The notes: generated from the sequence alone by a model not told the origin. Shown: positions 38,552 through 49,031, counted from the stretch's first letter. The stretch: DNA of 64,000 nt from Companilactobacillus nodensis DSM 19682 = JCM 14932 = NBRC 107160 (GCF_000615905.1 NZ_BAMN01000001.1:1-64000), one strand, 5' to 3'. Translations and numbers: made by a program.

Positions 38552-39385
38552 ATGTTTTTAGGATCAGTTATTTATGATAAGCGCAGAAGTATGCATCTTA
38601 CACAGACAGAATTAGCTGCAGATGTTTGTACACAGAATACGATCAGTAAGATCGAAAAACATAATATTTCTCCAACAGTAAATATTTTAACTAAGTTATG
38701 TCTAAAACTGGATTTGAGCCTAAATGATGTCTTTAGTGATTTTTCCAGTAACTCTACTTCGGAGGAGGAGAGTATTCTAGATTCCTTGGAACGTGACTTA
38801 CTATTGGATAACACCGGTGAGATATCCGAAAAGTTATCGATGCTACATAGCAAGTTGAGTGATAATGATTTGAAACAGGTTGATCTGATCAAAGGTGCAA
38901 TGGAATATTACGATAATGACTATGACAACTCTCTATTTACTCTAGACAAGGTTCTGCAACTAACCAAATCAGATGTTTATGACGTTTATACATTATTAAC
39001 TTATTTATTTAAGGGTATGAATTATATGAAGCAAGGGCACAAGGATCGTGCTCAATATTATTTTGAAATGATCGAAAGTGCGACTAAGGAAAACTTGCAA
39101 ATTCCTAATGCGAACGAAATCGAATTGATTTATATATGTAAATCGTTGGCGGGAGCATATGTTGAATTAGGAATGCTAAAAAAATCTCAGGAATTTAGTA
39201 ATAAAGGGATTGAGCTTGCAAAATCAAAACATACGACATATTTTGTAGATTATTTGCATTATTACGCCGCTGAAGCAATCGAAAACGATGATCAGCATAC
39301 TCAAGAATACCGTGAACTTAGGGATGCGGCTTATTATTTTGCTAAATTATCTGATGATGTCAAATTGTTAGACAAAATGGCTTAA
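38552..39385 (+). CDS. Rgg/PlcR-type XRE regulator with helical repeat domain
   Basis: A 277-residue transcription factor. An N-terminal XRE helix-turn-helix (about 5-62: YDKRRSMHLTQTELA, CTQNTISKIEKH) is followed by TPR-like helices (about 90-270) of the kind that bind short peptides in the RRNPP group. The ATG at 38552 follows AATAGGAG; the GTG at 38543 overlaps that site. It is divergent from the AgrC/AgrA-like genes, so a joint quorum-sensing circuit is possible. I found no small hydrophobic peptide gene next to it. Confidence 0.8.
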   Translation: MFLGSVIYDKRRSMHLTQTELAADVCTQNTISKIEKHNISPTVNILTKLCLKLDLSLNDVFSDFSSNSTSEEESILDSLERDLLLDNTGEISEKLSMLHSKLSDNDLKQVDLIKGAMEYYDNDYDNSLFTLDKVLQLTKSDVYDVYTLLTYLFKGMNYMKQGHKDRAQYYFEMIESATKENLQIPNANEIELIYICKSLAGAYVELGMLKKSQEFSNKGIELAKSKHTTYFVDYLHYYAAEAIENDDQHTQEYRELRDAAYYFAKLSDDVKLLDKMA

Positions 39386-39400
39386 ACAAAATACAAACAA

Positions 39401-39449
39401 AAAGGAACAGGATTTTGAGCAAATTAGCCCAAATCCTGTTCCTTTTTGT
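39401..39449 (+). terminator. Rho-independent terminator
   Basis: AAAGGAACAGGATTT/AAATCCTGTTCCTTT with a T5 tail, after the Rgg-like gene. Confidence 0.9.
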
Positions 39450-39581
39450 TTTTAACGCAAATTATGAAAATATTTATAACAATAAATAGACCATATGTAT
39501 TGATATTGTTTAGTAAATTTTGTACTATAAGGTTAACAATAATATTAGACAAAATGTCAACTAGTACTATTGTGTGTGTAT

Positions 39582-39610
39582 TTAGTTCTATGCCAGTAGA
39601 ACTTTTTGTG
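39582..39610 (+). terminator. Leader hairpin upstream of the SLAP gene at 39682
   Basis: TAGTTCTA/TAGAACTT with a TGCCAG loop and T5 tail, about 75 bases before the gene. An almost identical hairpin lies downstream of the gene at 40264-40290. Its place in the leader suggests attenuation. Confidence 0.6.
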
Positions 39611-39681
39611 TGCTCATTTTTGTTTTGTGTGTATTTTTTGTTTAAAAATTCAAAAAATCTATTTATACGAGGAAATTTATT

Positions 39682-40186
39682 ATGAAAAAAAATGCGATTG
39701 CTTTATTAGCTATGGCTCTATTAAGTACCGGAGCAGCTGTTGCACCAGCAACTACTGCCCAAGCTCAAAGTGTAAGTTCAAGTTACAAAGTCCAAGTAAG
39801 TTCAGATTCAGCCAATCTGTACAATGCTTCAGGTGACGAAACAGATTCAACATTGCCAGATAACAGTACTTGGTCAGTAAGTAATGTTAGAACGATCGAT
39901 GGTAAGGACTACTATCAAGTATCAGCTAACGATTATTTAAGTTCAGAGGATAGTTTTTGTACAAAAACGCCCCGAAACAATAAAAGTAGCCGAAGATCAC
40001 GATGTCTCCGTCTACAATCATAATTTCGAGGAAAATAGTAAAACTAAACTTGCTGCCGGTACAAAGTGGTATTCAGATACTGCCATTTATACTCATGCAG
40101 GTATTCCATTCGTTCGTGTAGCACCAGATATGTATGTTTCAATGGTTGATGTTGTTGAACAATCATTTACTTCTACAATTGGATAA
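39682..40186 (+). pseudogene. Small secreted SLAP-domain protein, frameshifted
   Basis: A paralogue of the protein at 35718, about 167 residues when repaired. A signal peptide ends near AQAQS. The first SLAP unit (VSSDSANLYNASGDETD..YYQVSANDYL) is intact. At the T5 run 39954-39958 the frame shifts and the product ends with an unrelated tail at 40023. In the restored frame the second unit continues with KRPETIKVAEDHDVSVYNHN and ends at the TAA at 40184-40186. One extra T, or two missing bases in neighbouring runs, explains the break. RBS cgaggaaa. Confidence 0.85.
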
Positions 40187-40212
40187 TTAATTAATTCTTT
40201 TATATTGTGTGT

Positions 40213-40253
40213 GTGTGAATCTTCGCAGTGCCAGCTGTGAAGATTCTTTTTTA
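40213..40253 (+). terminator. Terminator of the SLAP gene
   Basis: GAATCTTC/GAAGATTC with a T6 tail, immediately after the repaired stop codon. Confidence 0.85.
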
Positions 40254-40560
40254 GTTCTTTTGCTTTAGTTCTATGCCAGTAGAACTTTTTTGCAATTTTT
40301 AATTTGTGTGTTTATCTATACGAAGTATCTATCTTTAATACAATTTATATAATACTATCATTTGACTAGTATTTTGATTCACATTTTGTAAGAGACTTTT
40401 TCCAAATGTGAATCAAAACTAAAAACAAGCATTTTGATACTCAAATATAAGAGTTTCTTAGTTAACTCATAGCCTTTTGTAAGTACATATAGAGGGACTT
40501 TATTCTATAGTGGAAAAGTACAAATGTTTTATGTATTAAGCAAGAGAGGAAGTATGCAAT
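40254..40560. repeat. Non-coding gap with a copied leader hairpin and a long inverted repeat
   Basis: No gene is visible. At 40264-40290 lies a second copy of the TAGTTCTATGCCAGTAGAACT hairpin, and the GTGTGT and CTATACGA stretches of the 39.6 kb leader recur just after it, as if a leader remained from a lost tandem copy. At 40372-40418 a perfect 15-bp inverted repeat, TTTTGATTCACATTT/AAATGTGAATCAAAA, encloses 17 bases and has no T tail; it could be an operator or the trace of a small element. Confidence 0.6.
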
Positions 40561-42206
40561 TTGAGGAAGAAACTAGCTTTTGTTACTGTTCTTTTGGCGT
40601 TTTTGTCGCTAATTGCAGTAGCATGCTCTAAAACTAGTTCCAGTGATGTAGATAGAAAAATATTAAGCACGGAACAAATTAAGAAAAACGTTGGTTCAAA
40701 ATTGATCCAGACGCGAGAAAATTCTCAGTCTGCTTTAACTCAAACTTACCAAAAGATAGTTAAGGACAAATCAAGAACCTTAGATGATCCATATGTTAAG
40801 TTAAATCCTTATAAGACCTCACCTTTGACGGCACTTGTCATTTTTCAGACAGATCAAGAAGCCAAAGTTTCTTACACAGTTGAGGGAGAGAGCGATGGAA
40901 CTGATGTTACAAATACTGTTAATGATGGATATTCAACGACTCATCAAGTGCCTGTGGTTGCTTGTACGCCAATAAAACTAACAATGTGACAATAAATGTT
41001 ACCTATAAAGATGGAACAACTGCCACTAAGACGATTCAAATCAAGACGGGTGCACTTCCTAAGTATATTAAGAATGCAACTATTACTGTCAAGAATACTG
41101 ATAAGTCGAAGATGGATATAGGTAATAATAAATTAACGATAATCAATCGAACGACAAAAGAACCATTTGCCATCGACGCTGATGGTAATGTCCGCTGGTA
41201 TTCAACTAATTATTCGCAACATACGATTGAACAAATTTCTAATGGTCATATGTTGATTTTAACTAAGAAAAAAGAAAGCTCACGAGTTTATAATGACTTG
41301 ATTGAAACGGACGTATTAGGCAGAGTTTATAAGGAATACAGCTTTGATCCTGGAACGAAATCAAATGATTCTGGTAATGCTAAAGACGAAACAACTGTGA
41401 TCCATCACGATTTATTAGAATTACCAAATCATGATATCTTAGCAACTGTTAGTGACGGATCTAAGTATAAAGAAGATGTCATGGTTCAAATCTCACATAA
41501 GACGGGAAAAGTAGTAAAGGTTGTTGATTTGAAGAGGATCCTACCAAGCTCAATGTATAAGAAATACAAAGCGGGTTCAGATGGTAAGATTGATTGGTTC
41601 CATCAGAATTCGGTTGACTATGATGAATCTGACAACAGTATTATGATCTCTGGACGTAATCAGGACATGATAATAAAACTAGATTATAAGACGGATAAGA
41701 TCATCTGGATATATAGTGGTAAAACCAAGGCTACGTGGCCGAAGAAATATCGAGATAAGATTCTTACGCCGACTCAAGGTACAACTATTACTGGCGGTCA
41801 ACACGGACTATATTTGTTGAAGCATGATGGTGATAGTGAAGATGTAATTCTGTATGACAATAATATCGATGTAACTAATGGTGATAAGAAGACTTCTGGT
41901 AAGTATTCTCAGGCGATTGAATATCGTATTGACACTAAGAATATGTGGTCTTATGGTAAGAACCTTGGCAAAACCAATTTTACAAGTATCATTGGTTTTG
42001 CTGAGCGTGAATCGAATAGCAATACTTTGATCGACTTCGGATTTAAGGACAACGGTAAGGAAAGTAATATTATCGAAGTTGATTCTGAAGGTAATCAAGT
42101 ATTCAATGTGACAATGAAGAATGCCTCATCGAAGGCTTATGCTTATCGTGCTTATCGCGTACCGTTCTATTCTTCCAGTTATATATTCGACGTTAATAGC
42201 AAATAA
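40561..42206 (+). pseudogene. Arylsulfotransferase (ASST)-like lipoprotein, split by a frameshift
   Basis: A lipoprotein (lipobox AVAC, Cys at residue 22) with the bacterial ASST N-terminal Ig-like domain (about 60-180) and a beta-propeller (about 190-545) containing FAIDADGNVRWY, HHDLLELPNHDIL and TGGQHGLYLL. Known ASSTs transfer sulfate between phenols in the periplasm; in lactic acid bacteria the substrate is unknown. It begins with TTG after AGAGAGGA. One base is missing at about 40960: GTTGCTTG should read GTTGGCTTG, giving VPVVGLYANKTN. The catalytic His candidate is retained in the second part. Confidence 0.82.
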
Positions 42207-42217
42207 TAATATAGAAG

Positions 42218-42258
42218 AAAAAGGACTCAATTCCGGCGGTGGAATTGAGCCCTTTTTG
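42218..42258 (+). terminator. Rho-independent terminator
   Basis: GGACTCAATTCC/GGAATTGAGCCC with a T5 tail after the ASST-like gene. Confidence 0.88.
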
Positions 42259-42287
42259 CTAGAGGCAGATATCTAAAATACGGATAC

Positions 42288-42320
42288 AGCAAGTCACCTG
42301 ATTGGGGTGGTAACTTGCTA
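42288..42320. promoter_or_regulatory. Inverted repeat between the ASST-like gene and ribokinase
   Basis: AGCAAGTCACC (42288-42298) pairs with GGTAACTTGCT (42309-42319) except for one mismatch. It lies outside the ASST terminator and 160 bases before ribokinase. Function unknown; an operator or a leader structure are both possible. Confidence 0.4.
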
Positions 42321-42483
42321 CAACCAAAGTATATCACAACTGATATTCCAAAAAAGTATAAAAAATATCACATATGTGCCATGATATAACTCCTCTAATA
42401 TATATAATGTAGATAAACGTAATTACCATTTTAGCTATGTTAAAATATTACTACTTATTATTACAGAAAAAGGTGAAGATACC

Positions 42484-43395
42484 ATGAAGAAAATTGTTGT
42501 ATTGGGATCAATTAATATCGATACGATTTTAAATATCACACGTTTGCCATTACCTGGTGAGACAATGGCAATGCACGACCGCGCCATAGCTGGTGGTGGT
42601 AAAGGAGCTAATCAAGCAATTGCTGCAGTCAGAGCTGGTGCCGAAACTTCTTTTATTTCCAAGATCGGACAAGACCATGCGGCCGATTTTATGTTAAATA
42701 CTTTTAGAGAAGACAATTTGGATATTGATCACGTGACGATGGATGAAAAAGCCGGAACAGGTAAAGCCTATATTCTTTTGGATGACAAGGGTCAGAATAG
42801 TATTTTGATCTATGGAGGTGCTAACCAGACTATCACTGTTGATGATATTCACAATGCAGAAGCAACAATCAAGGGTGCTGACTGTGTTATTTCTGAGTTT
42901 GAGACGCCAATTCCTGCAACTGTCGAGATGTTTAAGATTGCAAAAGCTAATAATGTAGTTACAATTTTGAATCCAGCACCTGCTAAAACTAACATACCGG
43001 AAGAATTGTTGAAGCTTACTGATATAATTGCTCCAAATGAGACAGAGGCAGAAGCAATAACTGGAGTAAAAGTTGTGGATGAAGATTCTATGGAATTAGC
43101 TGCTTCTAAGATGCATGCTCTTGGAGTTAAGACAGTTTTGATCACTGTTGGTTCCAAAGGTTCGTTTTATTCCATCGAGTCAGATAAAAGTGGCTTTGTC
43201 AATGCTTTTAAGGTGAACGCAGTTGATACGACTGCGGCTGGTGATACGTTTATTGGCTATTTAGCTGCTAATTTAGAGCATGATCTGTCAAATTTGGAAA
43301 GCGCTATGATTATTGCTAGCAAAGCATCTTCACTAACCGTACAGACGCAAGGCGCACAGAATTCTATACCATATAAAAAACAATTAAATTTGTAA
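42484..43395 (+). CDS. rbsK: Ribokinase (PfkB family)
   Basis: Phosphorylates D-ribose to ribose 5-phosphate. A 303-residue protein with the PfkB signatures AGGGKGANQAIAA near residue 38 and DTTAAGDTFIGY near 250 (the catalytic Asp is in GD; DTTGAGD is the usual form). NPAPAKTNIP and APNETEAE are also typical for ribokinases. RBS aaaaaggtg. No ribose transporter or RbsD gene is adjacent, so this is a lone salvage gene here; another sugar or nucleoside substrate is possible. Confidence 0.9.
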   Translation: MKKIVVLGSINIDTILNITRLPLPGETMAMHDRAIAGGGKGANQAIAAVRAGAETSFISKIGQDHAADFMLNTFREDNLDIDHVTMDEKAGTGKAYILLDDKGQNSILIYGGANQTITVDDIHNAEATIKGADCVISEFETPIPATVEMFKIAKANNVVTILNPAPAKTNIPEELLKLTDIIAPNETEAEAITGVKVVDEDSMELAASKMHALGVKTVLITVGSKGSFYSIESDKSGFVNAFKVNAVDTTAAGDTFIGYLAANLEHDLSNLESAMIIASKASSLTVQTQGAQNSIPYKKQLNL

Positions 43396-43580
43396 TGAGA
43401 TATAGGTATTTATTTGGACGGATTCCCTTGAACGGTTTGAAATGATGCCGGATACATGTTAATATAAGAGTTGTATTTTTGAATGGTTAATGGTTCGAAT
43501 GGTTTTATCTAATAAAGGCTTTCTTCCATAAAGTACCACGAGATGATGCACAAATATTAGTTATCAGGAGGAACAGTCTG

Positions 43581-43781
43581 ATGGAACATGGAACAGTAAA
43601 ATGGTTTAACGCAGAAAAGGGTTATGGTTTTATTACTCGCGAAGATGGTAGTGATGTATTCGTACATTTCTCAGCCATCCAAGGTGACGGTTACAAGACA
43701 CTTGAAGAAGGTCAAGCCGTAACATTTGACATTGAAGACAGTGATCGTGGACCACAAGCTTCAAACGTTGTTAAAGCCTAA
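43581..43781 (+). CDS. Cold-shock protein
   Basis: A 66-residue CspA-type OB fold that binds single-stranded RNA and DNA. RNP1 ([10 protein letters not shown]) and RNP2 (VFVHFSAI) are intact. RBS atcaggagg. The 185 bases between ribokinase and this start hold no other gene and probably include the long 5' leader that cold-shock mRNAs use for temperature response. Confidence 0.95.
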   Translation: MEHGTVKWFNAEKGYGFITREDGSDVFVHFSAIQGDGYKTLEEGQAVTFDIEDSDRGPQASNVVKA

Positions 43782-43796
43782 TAAAATTTAAATTTC

Positions 43797-43827
43797 AAAG
43801 TCAACTCCGCTGGAGTTGGCTTTTTTA
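43797..43827 (+). terminator. Rho-independent terminator
   Basis: CAACTCC/GGAGTTG with a T6 tail after the cold-shock gene. Confidence 0.9.
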
Positions 43828-43919
43828 ATGCAATTTTTTACATAAAATTTACAAACACTAAACACAATCTTTACATCACATCGGTATAATCAAGGTTTAA
43901 ACGTAGGGAGTGTTGACAG

Positions 43920-45131
43920 GTGTTTATCAATGGTAAGGATAGATGGCAGAAGAACTTTCAAGTTTTGTGGTTTGGAAGCATGATAACAGAATTGGGCAAT
44001 GCAATGACTTTGCCCTTTATTGTTTTGTATATTAATACTCTTGGAAACTTTACGAGTGCAGAATTGAACACGTTGGGTGCTTTGGCCTTCTCACTGACTT
44101 ATCTATCAAAGGCAATCGTTTCACCTTTGTGGGGCAAGTTAGCTGATCAAAAAGGCAGAAAGTTAATGTGCTTGCGTGCATCAGGGATAATGACTCTAAC
44201 AATATTCTTGGTCGGAATGGCACCTAATGTTTGGTTCTTACTATTCTTTAGAATGTTGCAAGGTGCTTTTTCAGGTTATATCAATAACGCTAATGCCTTG
44301 GTGTCAGTTGAAGCACCGGTCAAGATGCGTGGTCGAGTAATGAGTAAGTTAGTCACTGGAAGTATTACGGGAACGTTAATGGGTCCATTACTTGGTGGAA
44401 TATTGGCTACTGTGGTGGGATACCGAGGAGCCTTTTTTGTTACAAGTATTTTAATGGCAACGGTTTTTGTGGCGACACTATTGGGCGTCAAAGAAGACTT
44501 TGTTCCTATTGCTAAAGATCGATTAGAACCAATACTCCCAGCTATGAGAAGCATTGGTGCAGGTTTCTTCGTAGCGTTATTTGTATCTTTACTATCTATT
44601 CAGGCTACGACTAATGCGATTACGCCGATGGTTAGTTTGTTCGTCAAACAGCTCTTGCCTGATACGAGTCATTTGAATCTTATAACAGGGATGGTTTCTG
44701 CTGCACCAGGATTCGCAACGATTGCCATGTCAGGAATCGTTGGTCGGATGATCGATAAAATGGGCGCAAAGAAGAATCTAATGATATTTTTAATTTTAGC
44801 TATTATAACGTTATTTTTAACGAGTTTAATTCAGACTGTCTGGCAATTTACTTTTTTGCGGTTTGTCTTAGGAATCGCAGATGCAGCATTGCTGCCAGCT
44901 ATTCAAATATTAACGGTTCAAGTTGTACCTCAAGCAATATTTGGCCGAGTCTTCAGCTATAATCAATCAGCACAATCACTGGGAAGTGTTATCGGTCCAA
45001 TGATGGCAGCTGGAATTGCCAATTTCAGTGGTTATCGGAGTATTTTTATTTTTACAGGAATACTAGAAGTCATCGCAATGTTGTGTTGGATAATGTACTA
45101 TCGCAATTTGAAGATGAAAAAAATACGTTAA
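43920..45131 (+). CDS. Multidrug-efflux-type MFS transporter
   Basis: A 403-residue major facilitator protein with 12 helices. Motif A appears between helices 2 and 3 (GKLADQKGRKLM) and its second-half copy as GRMIDKMGAKKN. The helix-5 region (GTLMGPLLGGIL) has the antiporter motif C pattern. It resembles the MdtG/PmrA type of drug exporter; the substrate cannot be given. The GTG start follows GTAGGGAG. Confidence 0.85.
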   Translation: MFINGKDRWQKNFQVLWFGSMITELGNAMTLPFIVLYINTLGNFTSAELNTLGALAFSLTYLSKAIVSPLWGKLADQKGRKLMCLRASGIMTLTIFLVGMAPNVWFLLFFRMLQGAFSGYINNANALVSVEAPVKMRGRVMSKLVTGSITGTLMGPLLGGILATVVGYRGAFFVTSILMATVFVATLLGVKEDFVPIAKDRLEPILPAMRSIGAGFFVALFVSLLSIQATTNAITPMVSLFVKQLLPDTSHLNLITGMVSAAPGFATIAMSGIVGRMIDKMGAKKNLMIFLILAIITLFLTSLIQTVWQFTFLRFVLGIADAALLPAIQILTVQVVPQAIFGRVFSYNQSAQSLGSVIGPMMAAGIANFSGYRSIFIFTGILEVIAMLCWIMYYRNLKMKKIR

Positions 45132-45218
45132 GTCTACATTGTTATATTATTGTCATATTTTTTTGAAGTATATCAGCTATAATAGAGGATAATGACAAAA
45201 AAGGAATAGAGTAAGCAA

Positions 45219-45863
45219 TTGCCACAAAAGAGGAGATACACAAGCCGCCGAACTTCACGACGCAGAAAGAATAATAGTAATATATCTGTAATTACGTTAG
45301 TAGTGGTTTTTGCAGTTATTTTTATCGGCTTTTTTGGTTATCGAAGATATACACAATATCGTGAGGAAACTCGAACTGAAGAAGTTCATCAAGAACGTAA
45401 TTCCTTTGTTAAAAAACTTGCACCGTACGCCGTGACCTTGGGTAAGGAATATGGTGTGTTACCAAGTATTACAATCGCACAGGCCATATTGGAAAGTGAT
45501 TGGGGTAATAGTACGCTAGCAAAGGATTATAATAATTATTATGGTGTTAAAGGTGATAATCCTGATAATACCAAGCTGCTACAAACGAAAGAGTATACAA
45601 ATGGTCAATGGATAACAATTAATGGCCGCTTTAGAGTCTATTCAAATTTTCAGGAATCTATGAAGGATCATGCTGAATTATTGGTCAATGGTACGACGTG
45701 GAATTCCGAACAATACAAACAAGTTATACAGTCAAAAGATTATATTGACGCCGCTGTGGCACTCCAAACGGACGGATACGCGACTGATCCGGGTTATACA
45801 AGTAAAATTATTCGGATTATACAAAAATATAATCTAAAAAAGTATGATGAAGGTATCAAGTGA
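45219..45863 (+). CDS. Membrane-anchored glucosaminidase-type peptidoglycan hydrolase (GH73)
   Basis: A 214-residue protein: a very basic cytoplasmic N-terminus, one membrane helix (about 24-44) and an extracellular GH73 domain (about 65-210). The catalytic Glu lies in AQAILESDWGNS, and YNNYYGVKGD is the usual next block. It should cut N-acetylglucosamine or N-acetylmuramic linkages in the wall and stays tethered at the membrane, since no LysM or SLAP domain is present. The TTG start is the best available but AAGGAA lies 13 bases upstream, so the exact start is uncertain. Confidence 0.85.
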   Translation: MPQKRRYTSRRTSRRRKNNSNISVITLVVVFAVIFIGFFGYRRYTQYREETRTEEVHQERNSFVKKLAPYAVTLGKEYGVLPSITIAQAILESDWGNSTLAKDYNNYYGVKGDNPDNTKLLQTKEYTNGQWITINGRFRVYSNFQESMKDHAELLVNGTTWNSEQYKQVIQSKDYIDAAVALQTDGYATDPGYTSKIIRIIQKYNLKKYDEGIK

Positions 45864-45898
45864 AAATCAAAATATGATAGACTCTAATTATTCTATAA

Positions 45899-46495
<597 letters not shown>

Positions 46496-46532
46496 CAGAG
46501 TACTGGAACTCGTTTTATAGGAAGGTGGATTT

Positions 46533-47662
46533 ATGACTTTTATTGCGCCTGGTAAAACACTAGGGATAATTGGCGGCGGCAGTGAAACTTATTTGTTCGA
46601 GTTGGAAGCTAAGCGAATGGGCTTTAGAACCATGCTTTTGACGACTGAAGAGGATGACATTGCCACACAAGCGGCCGACAATTATTTGGTTGGTGAATTA
46701 GAAAACATCGAGAATCTAAGTGAATTAGGCCATAGAAGTGACCTTCTTTTGTATATGGATGAAAACTTCAATAGTAGTTTATTAGCTCAACTGGAGCACA
46801 ATTCAATGTTGCCCAAGGTTCGGGTTTGTTGTCCATTGTACAAGACAGGTACATTGAACGTACGTTGTTGAATGATTTGAACATCAACGTTCCACCTTTC
46901 TTTTCGATCGTAACGACTGATGATATCAAAAAGGCGATAGAGGAGATCGGTTTCCCATGTATTCTTAAACCGATTCAAAAGAACCAAACCACTCTTAAGC
47001 GTCATGTGTTGTACAACTACAACGATGTCGATCAAGTTACTGGTTTACTTGAGAATGGAACTTATATTTTGGAAGCTTGGATCGATACTAAGGCTGAATA
47101 TTCCATCATGGTAAGCAAGAGTAAGAATGGTAAGGTTCATACTTTCCCTATGATCAGAGAAATTTATGATGGTTCACATTTGATGAGTTCTTATTTGTTT
47201 AAGAAGAACAATCCAGATGTTGAAGCGGAGATGCAGAGGGTAGCTTTAAAGATTGCTGACAAGATTGATTATGTGGGCATCTTTGGAATTGGATTTTTAG
47301 TGTCACAAGCTGATGTTCTATATGTGAAGAGGATTTTTCCAGGTATCAATTACTCAGCTAATGTTTATCAAGAAGCTACTGGAGTATCACAATTCGAATT
47401 ACATATCAGAGCTATTTGTGATTGGCCGATTCCTGAGATATATCCGATGGTAAATGCGGCAACCTTGAAGATCATTGAGGGTAACTTGCCACAGAGCTTG
47501 GATCTGTTACAGGAAAAGGCACAGTGGAAATTCAATTATTACACAGGATTTAAAGCTAAGAATGAGGCTGATCGGGATGTTGGATACATTTCGATCGTTT
47601 CAGACGATGCCGATGAACTAAAGGAAGATATCCTATCAACTAATATTTGGAGAGTAGAATAA
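46533..47662 (+). pseudogene. purK: PurK-like ATP-grasp protein, frameshifted and degenerate
   Basis: It resembles N5-carboxyaminoimidazole ribonucleotide synthase. GIIGGGSETYLFELEAKRMG at the start and SQFELHIRAICDWPIPE near the end fit PurK. One C is missing in the run at 46812-46814 (LPK should be LPQGSGLLSIVQDRY), which splits the gene. Beyond that, the conserved PurK segment with the metal-binding Glu and HNSGH (usually NEIAPRPHNSGH) reads KRIFPGINYSAN, so key ligands are lost. It may be a decaying gene or an ATP-grasp enzyme with another job. No purE is seen in the window; purB follows after three bases. Confidence 0.75.
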
Positions 47663-47665
47663 CTT

Positions 47666-48961
47666 ATGATTGACAGATACGTAACTAAAAAAATGAGCCC
47701 CATTTGGACGGATCAAAATAGATTTCAAGCATGGCTAGAAGTCGAAATTGCCGCAACTGAAGCATGGAGTGAATTAGGTGAAGTTCCTGCTGAAGATGCA
47801 AAGTTGGTCGCTAAAAATGCTAAGTTCAATGTTGATGAAATTAGAGAAATTGAAAAAGAAACTAAACATGATGTCGTTGCCTTCACACGTGATGTTTCAC
47901 GTTATTTAGGACCAGAGAGAAAGTGGGTCCACTTCGGACTTACTTCTACTGATGTTGTTGATACAGCCTATGGTTACTTAATGAAGCAGGCAAATGACAT
48001 TATTCGTGAAGATTTAGATACATTCTTAGAAGTAGTTAAAGAAAAGGCTTTGGAGTACAAAGATACTGTTATGATCGGCCGTACTCATGGTGTTCATGCT
48101 GAACCAACAACTTTTGGTTTGGTATTAGCTAACTGGTATTCTGAGATTAAACGTGACATCGAACGTTTTGATCATGCAGCCAAAGGTGTTGAAGCTGGTA
48201 AGATCAGTGGTGCGGTCGGTAGTTTTGCTAATGTGCCACCACAGGTCGAAGAATTAGTATGTAAGAAGCTTGGCATTCGTGCTCAAGAAATCTCAACTCA
48301 AGTTCTTCCTCGTGATCTACACGCTGAGTATATTCAAACAATGGCTTTGATCGCTACATCGATCGAACGTTTTGCACTTGAAGTAAGACATCTACAGAGA
48401 ACCGAAGTCCGTGAAGCCGAGGAATACTTTGCTGCTGGACAAAAGGGTTCTTCCGCAATGCCTCACAAGCGTAATCCTATTGGCTCAGAGAACGTTACAG
48501 GACTTGCACGTGTCATTAGAGGTCATGCTTTTACAGCCCTTGAGGACGTTCCTTTGTGGCATGAACGTGATATCTCACATAGTTCAGCTGAACGTGTGAT
48601 CATTCCTGATACAACGGAATTACTAGATTATATTTTGACTCGTTTTACTAAGATCACAAAGGACCTAACAGTGTTCCCAGATAAAATGATGGAAGATATG
48701 AACTTAACTCACGGATTGATCTTCTCACAACGTGTTATGTTGAAATTAGTTGAATCCGGTCTTAGTCGTGAACAAGCATATGATATTGTTCAACCTAAGA
48801 CAGCTGAAGTTTGGGATGAAAAGAAAGACTTCCGTACATTATTGGAAGCTGATAGTCGTGTGACTGATAAATTATCAAAAGCTGATATTGATGATGCCTT
48901 TGATTATCACTGGCACTTGAAGCACGTTGATGAAATTTTCAAGCGTGTTGGATTAGAATAA
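47666..48961 (+). CDS. purB: Adenylosuccinate lyase
   Basis: Splits SAICAR and adenylosuccinate with release of fumarate, in IMP and AMP synthesis. A 431-residue member of the fumarase/aspartase superfamily with the signature [11 protein letters not shown] near residue 265 and the catalytic regions TSTDVVDTA and [14 protein letters not shown]. It starts three bases after the PurK-like gene, so the two are probably co-transcribed. Confidence 0.96.
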   Translation: MIDRYVTKKMSPIWTDQNRFQAWLEVEIAATEAWSELGEVPAEDAKLVAKNAKFNVDEIREIEKETKHDVVAFTRDVSRYLGPERKWVHFGLTSTDVVDTAYGYLMKQANDIIREDLDTFLEVVKEKALEYKDTVMIGRTHGVHAEPTTFGLVLANWYSEIKRDIERFDHAAKGVEAGKISGAVGSFANVPPQVEELVCKKLGIRAQEISTQVLPRDLHAEYIQTMALIATSIERFALEVRHLQRTEVREAEEYFAAGQKGSSAMPHKRNPIGSENVTGLARVIRGHAFTALEDVPLWHERDISHSSAERVIIPDTTELLDYILTRFTKITKDLTVFPDKMMEDMNLTHGLIFSQRVMLKLVESGLSREQAYDIVQPKTAEVWDEKKDFRTLLEADSRVTDKLSKADIDDAFDYHWHLKHVDEIFKRVGLE

Positions 48962-48968
48962 GTATTGT

Positions 48969-49003
48969 TGAAAGATATTTGCTTTGGCAGATGTCTTTTT
49001 TTG
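48969..49003 (+). terminator. Terminator after purB
   Basis: AGATATTTGC/GCAGATGTCT, with G-T pairs, and a T7 tail. Confidence 0.7.
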
Positions 49004-49031
49004 TTTTTTATTTCTATGCAATATAGTGGAA

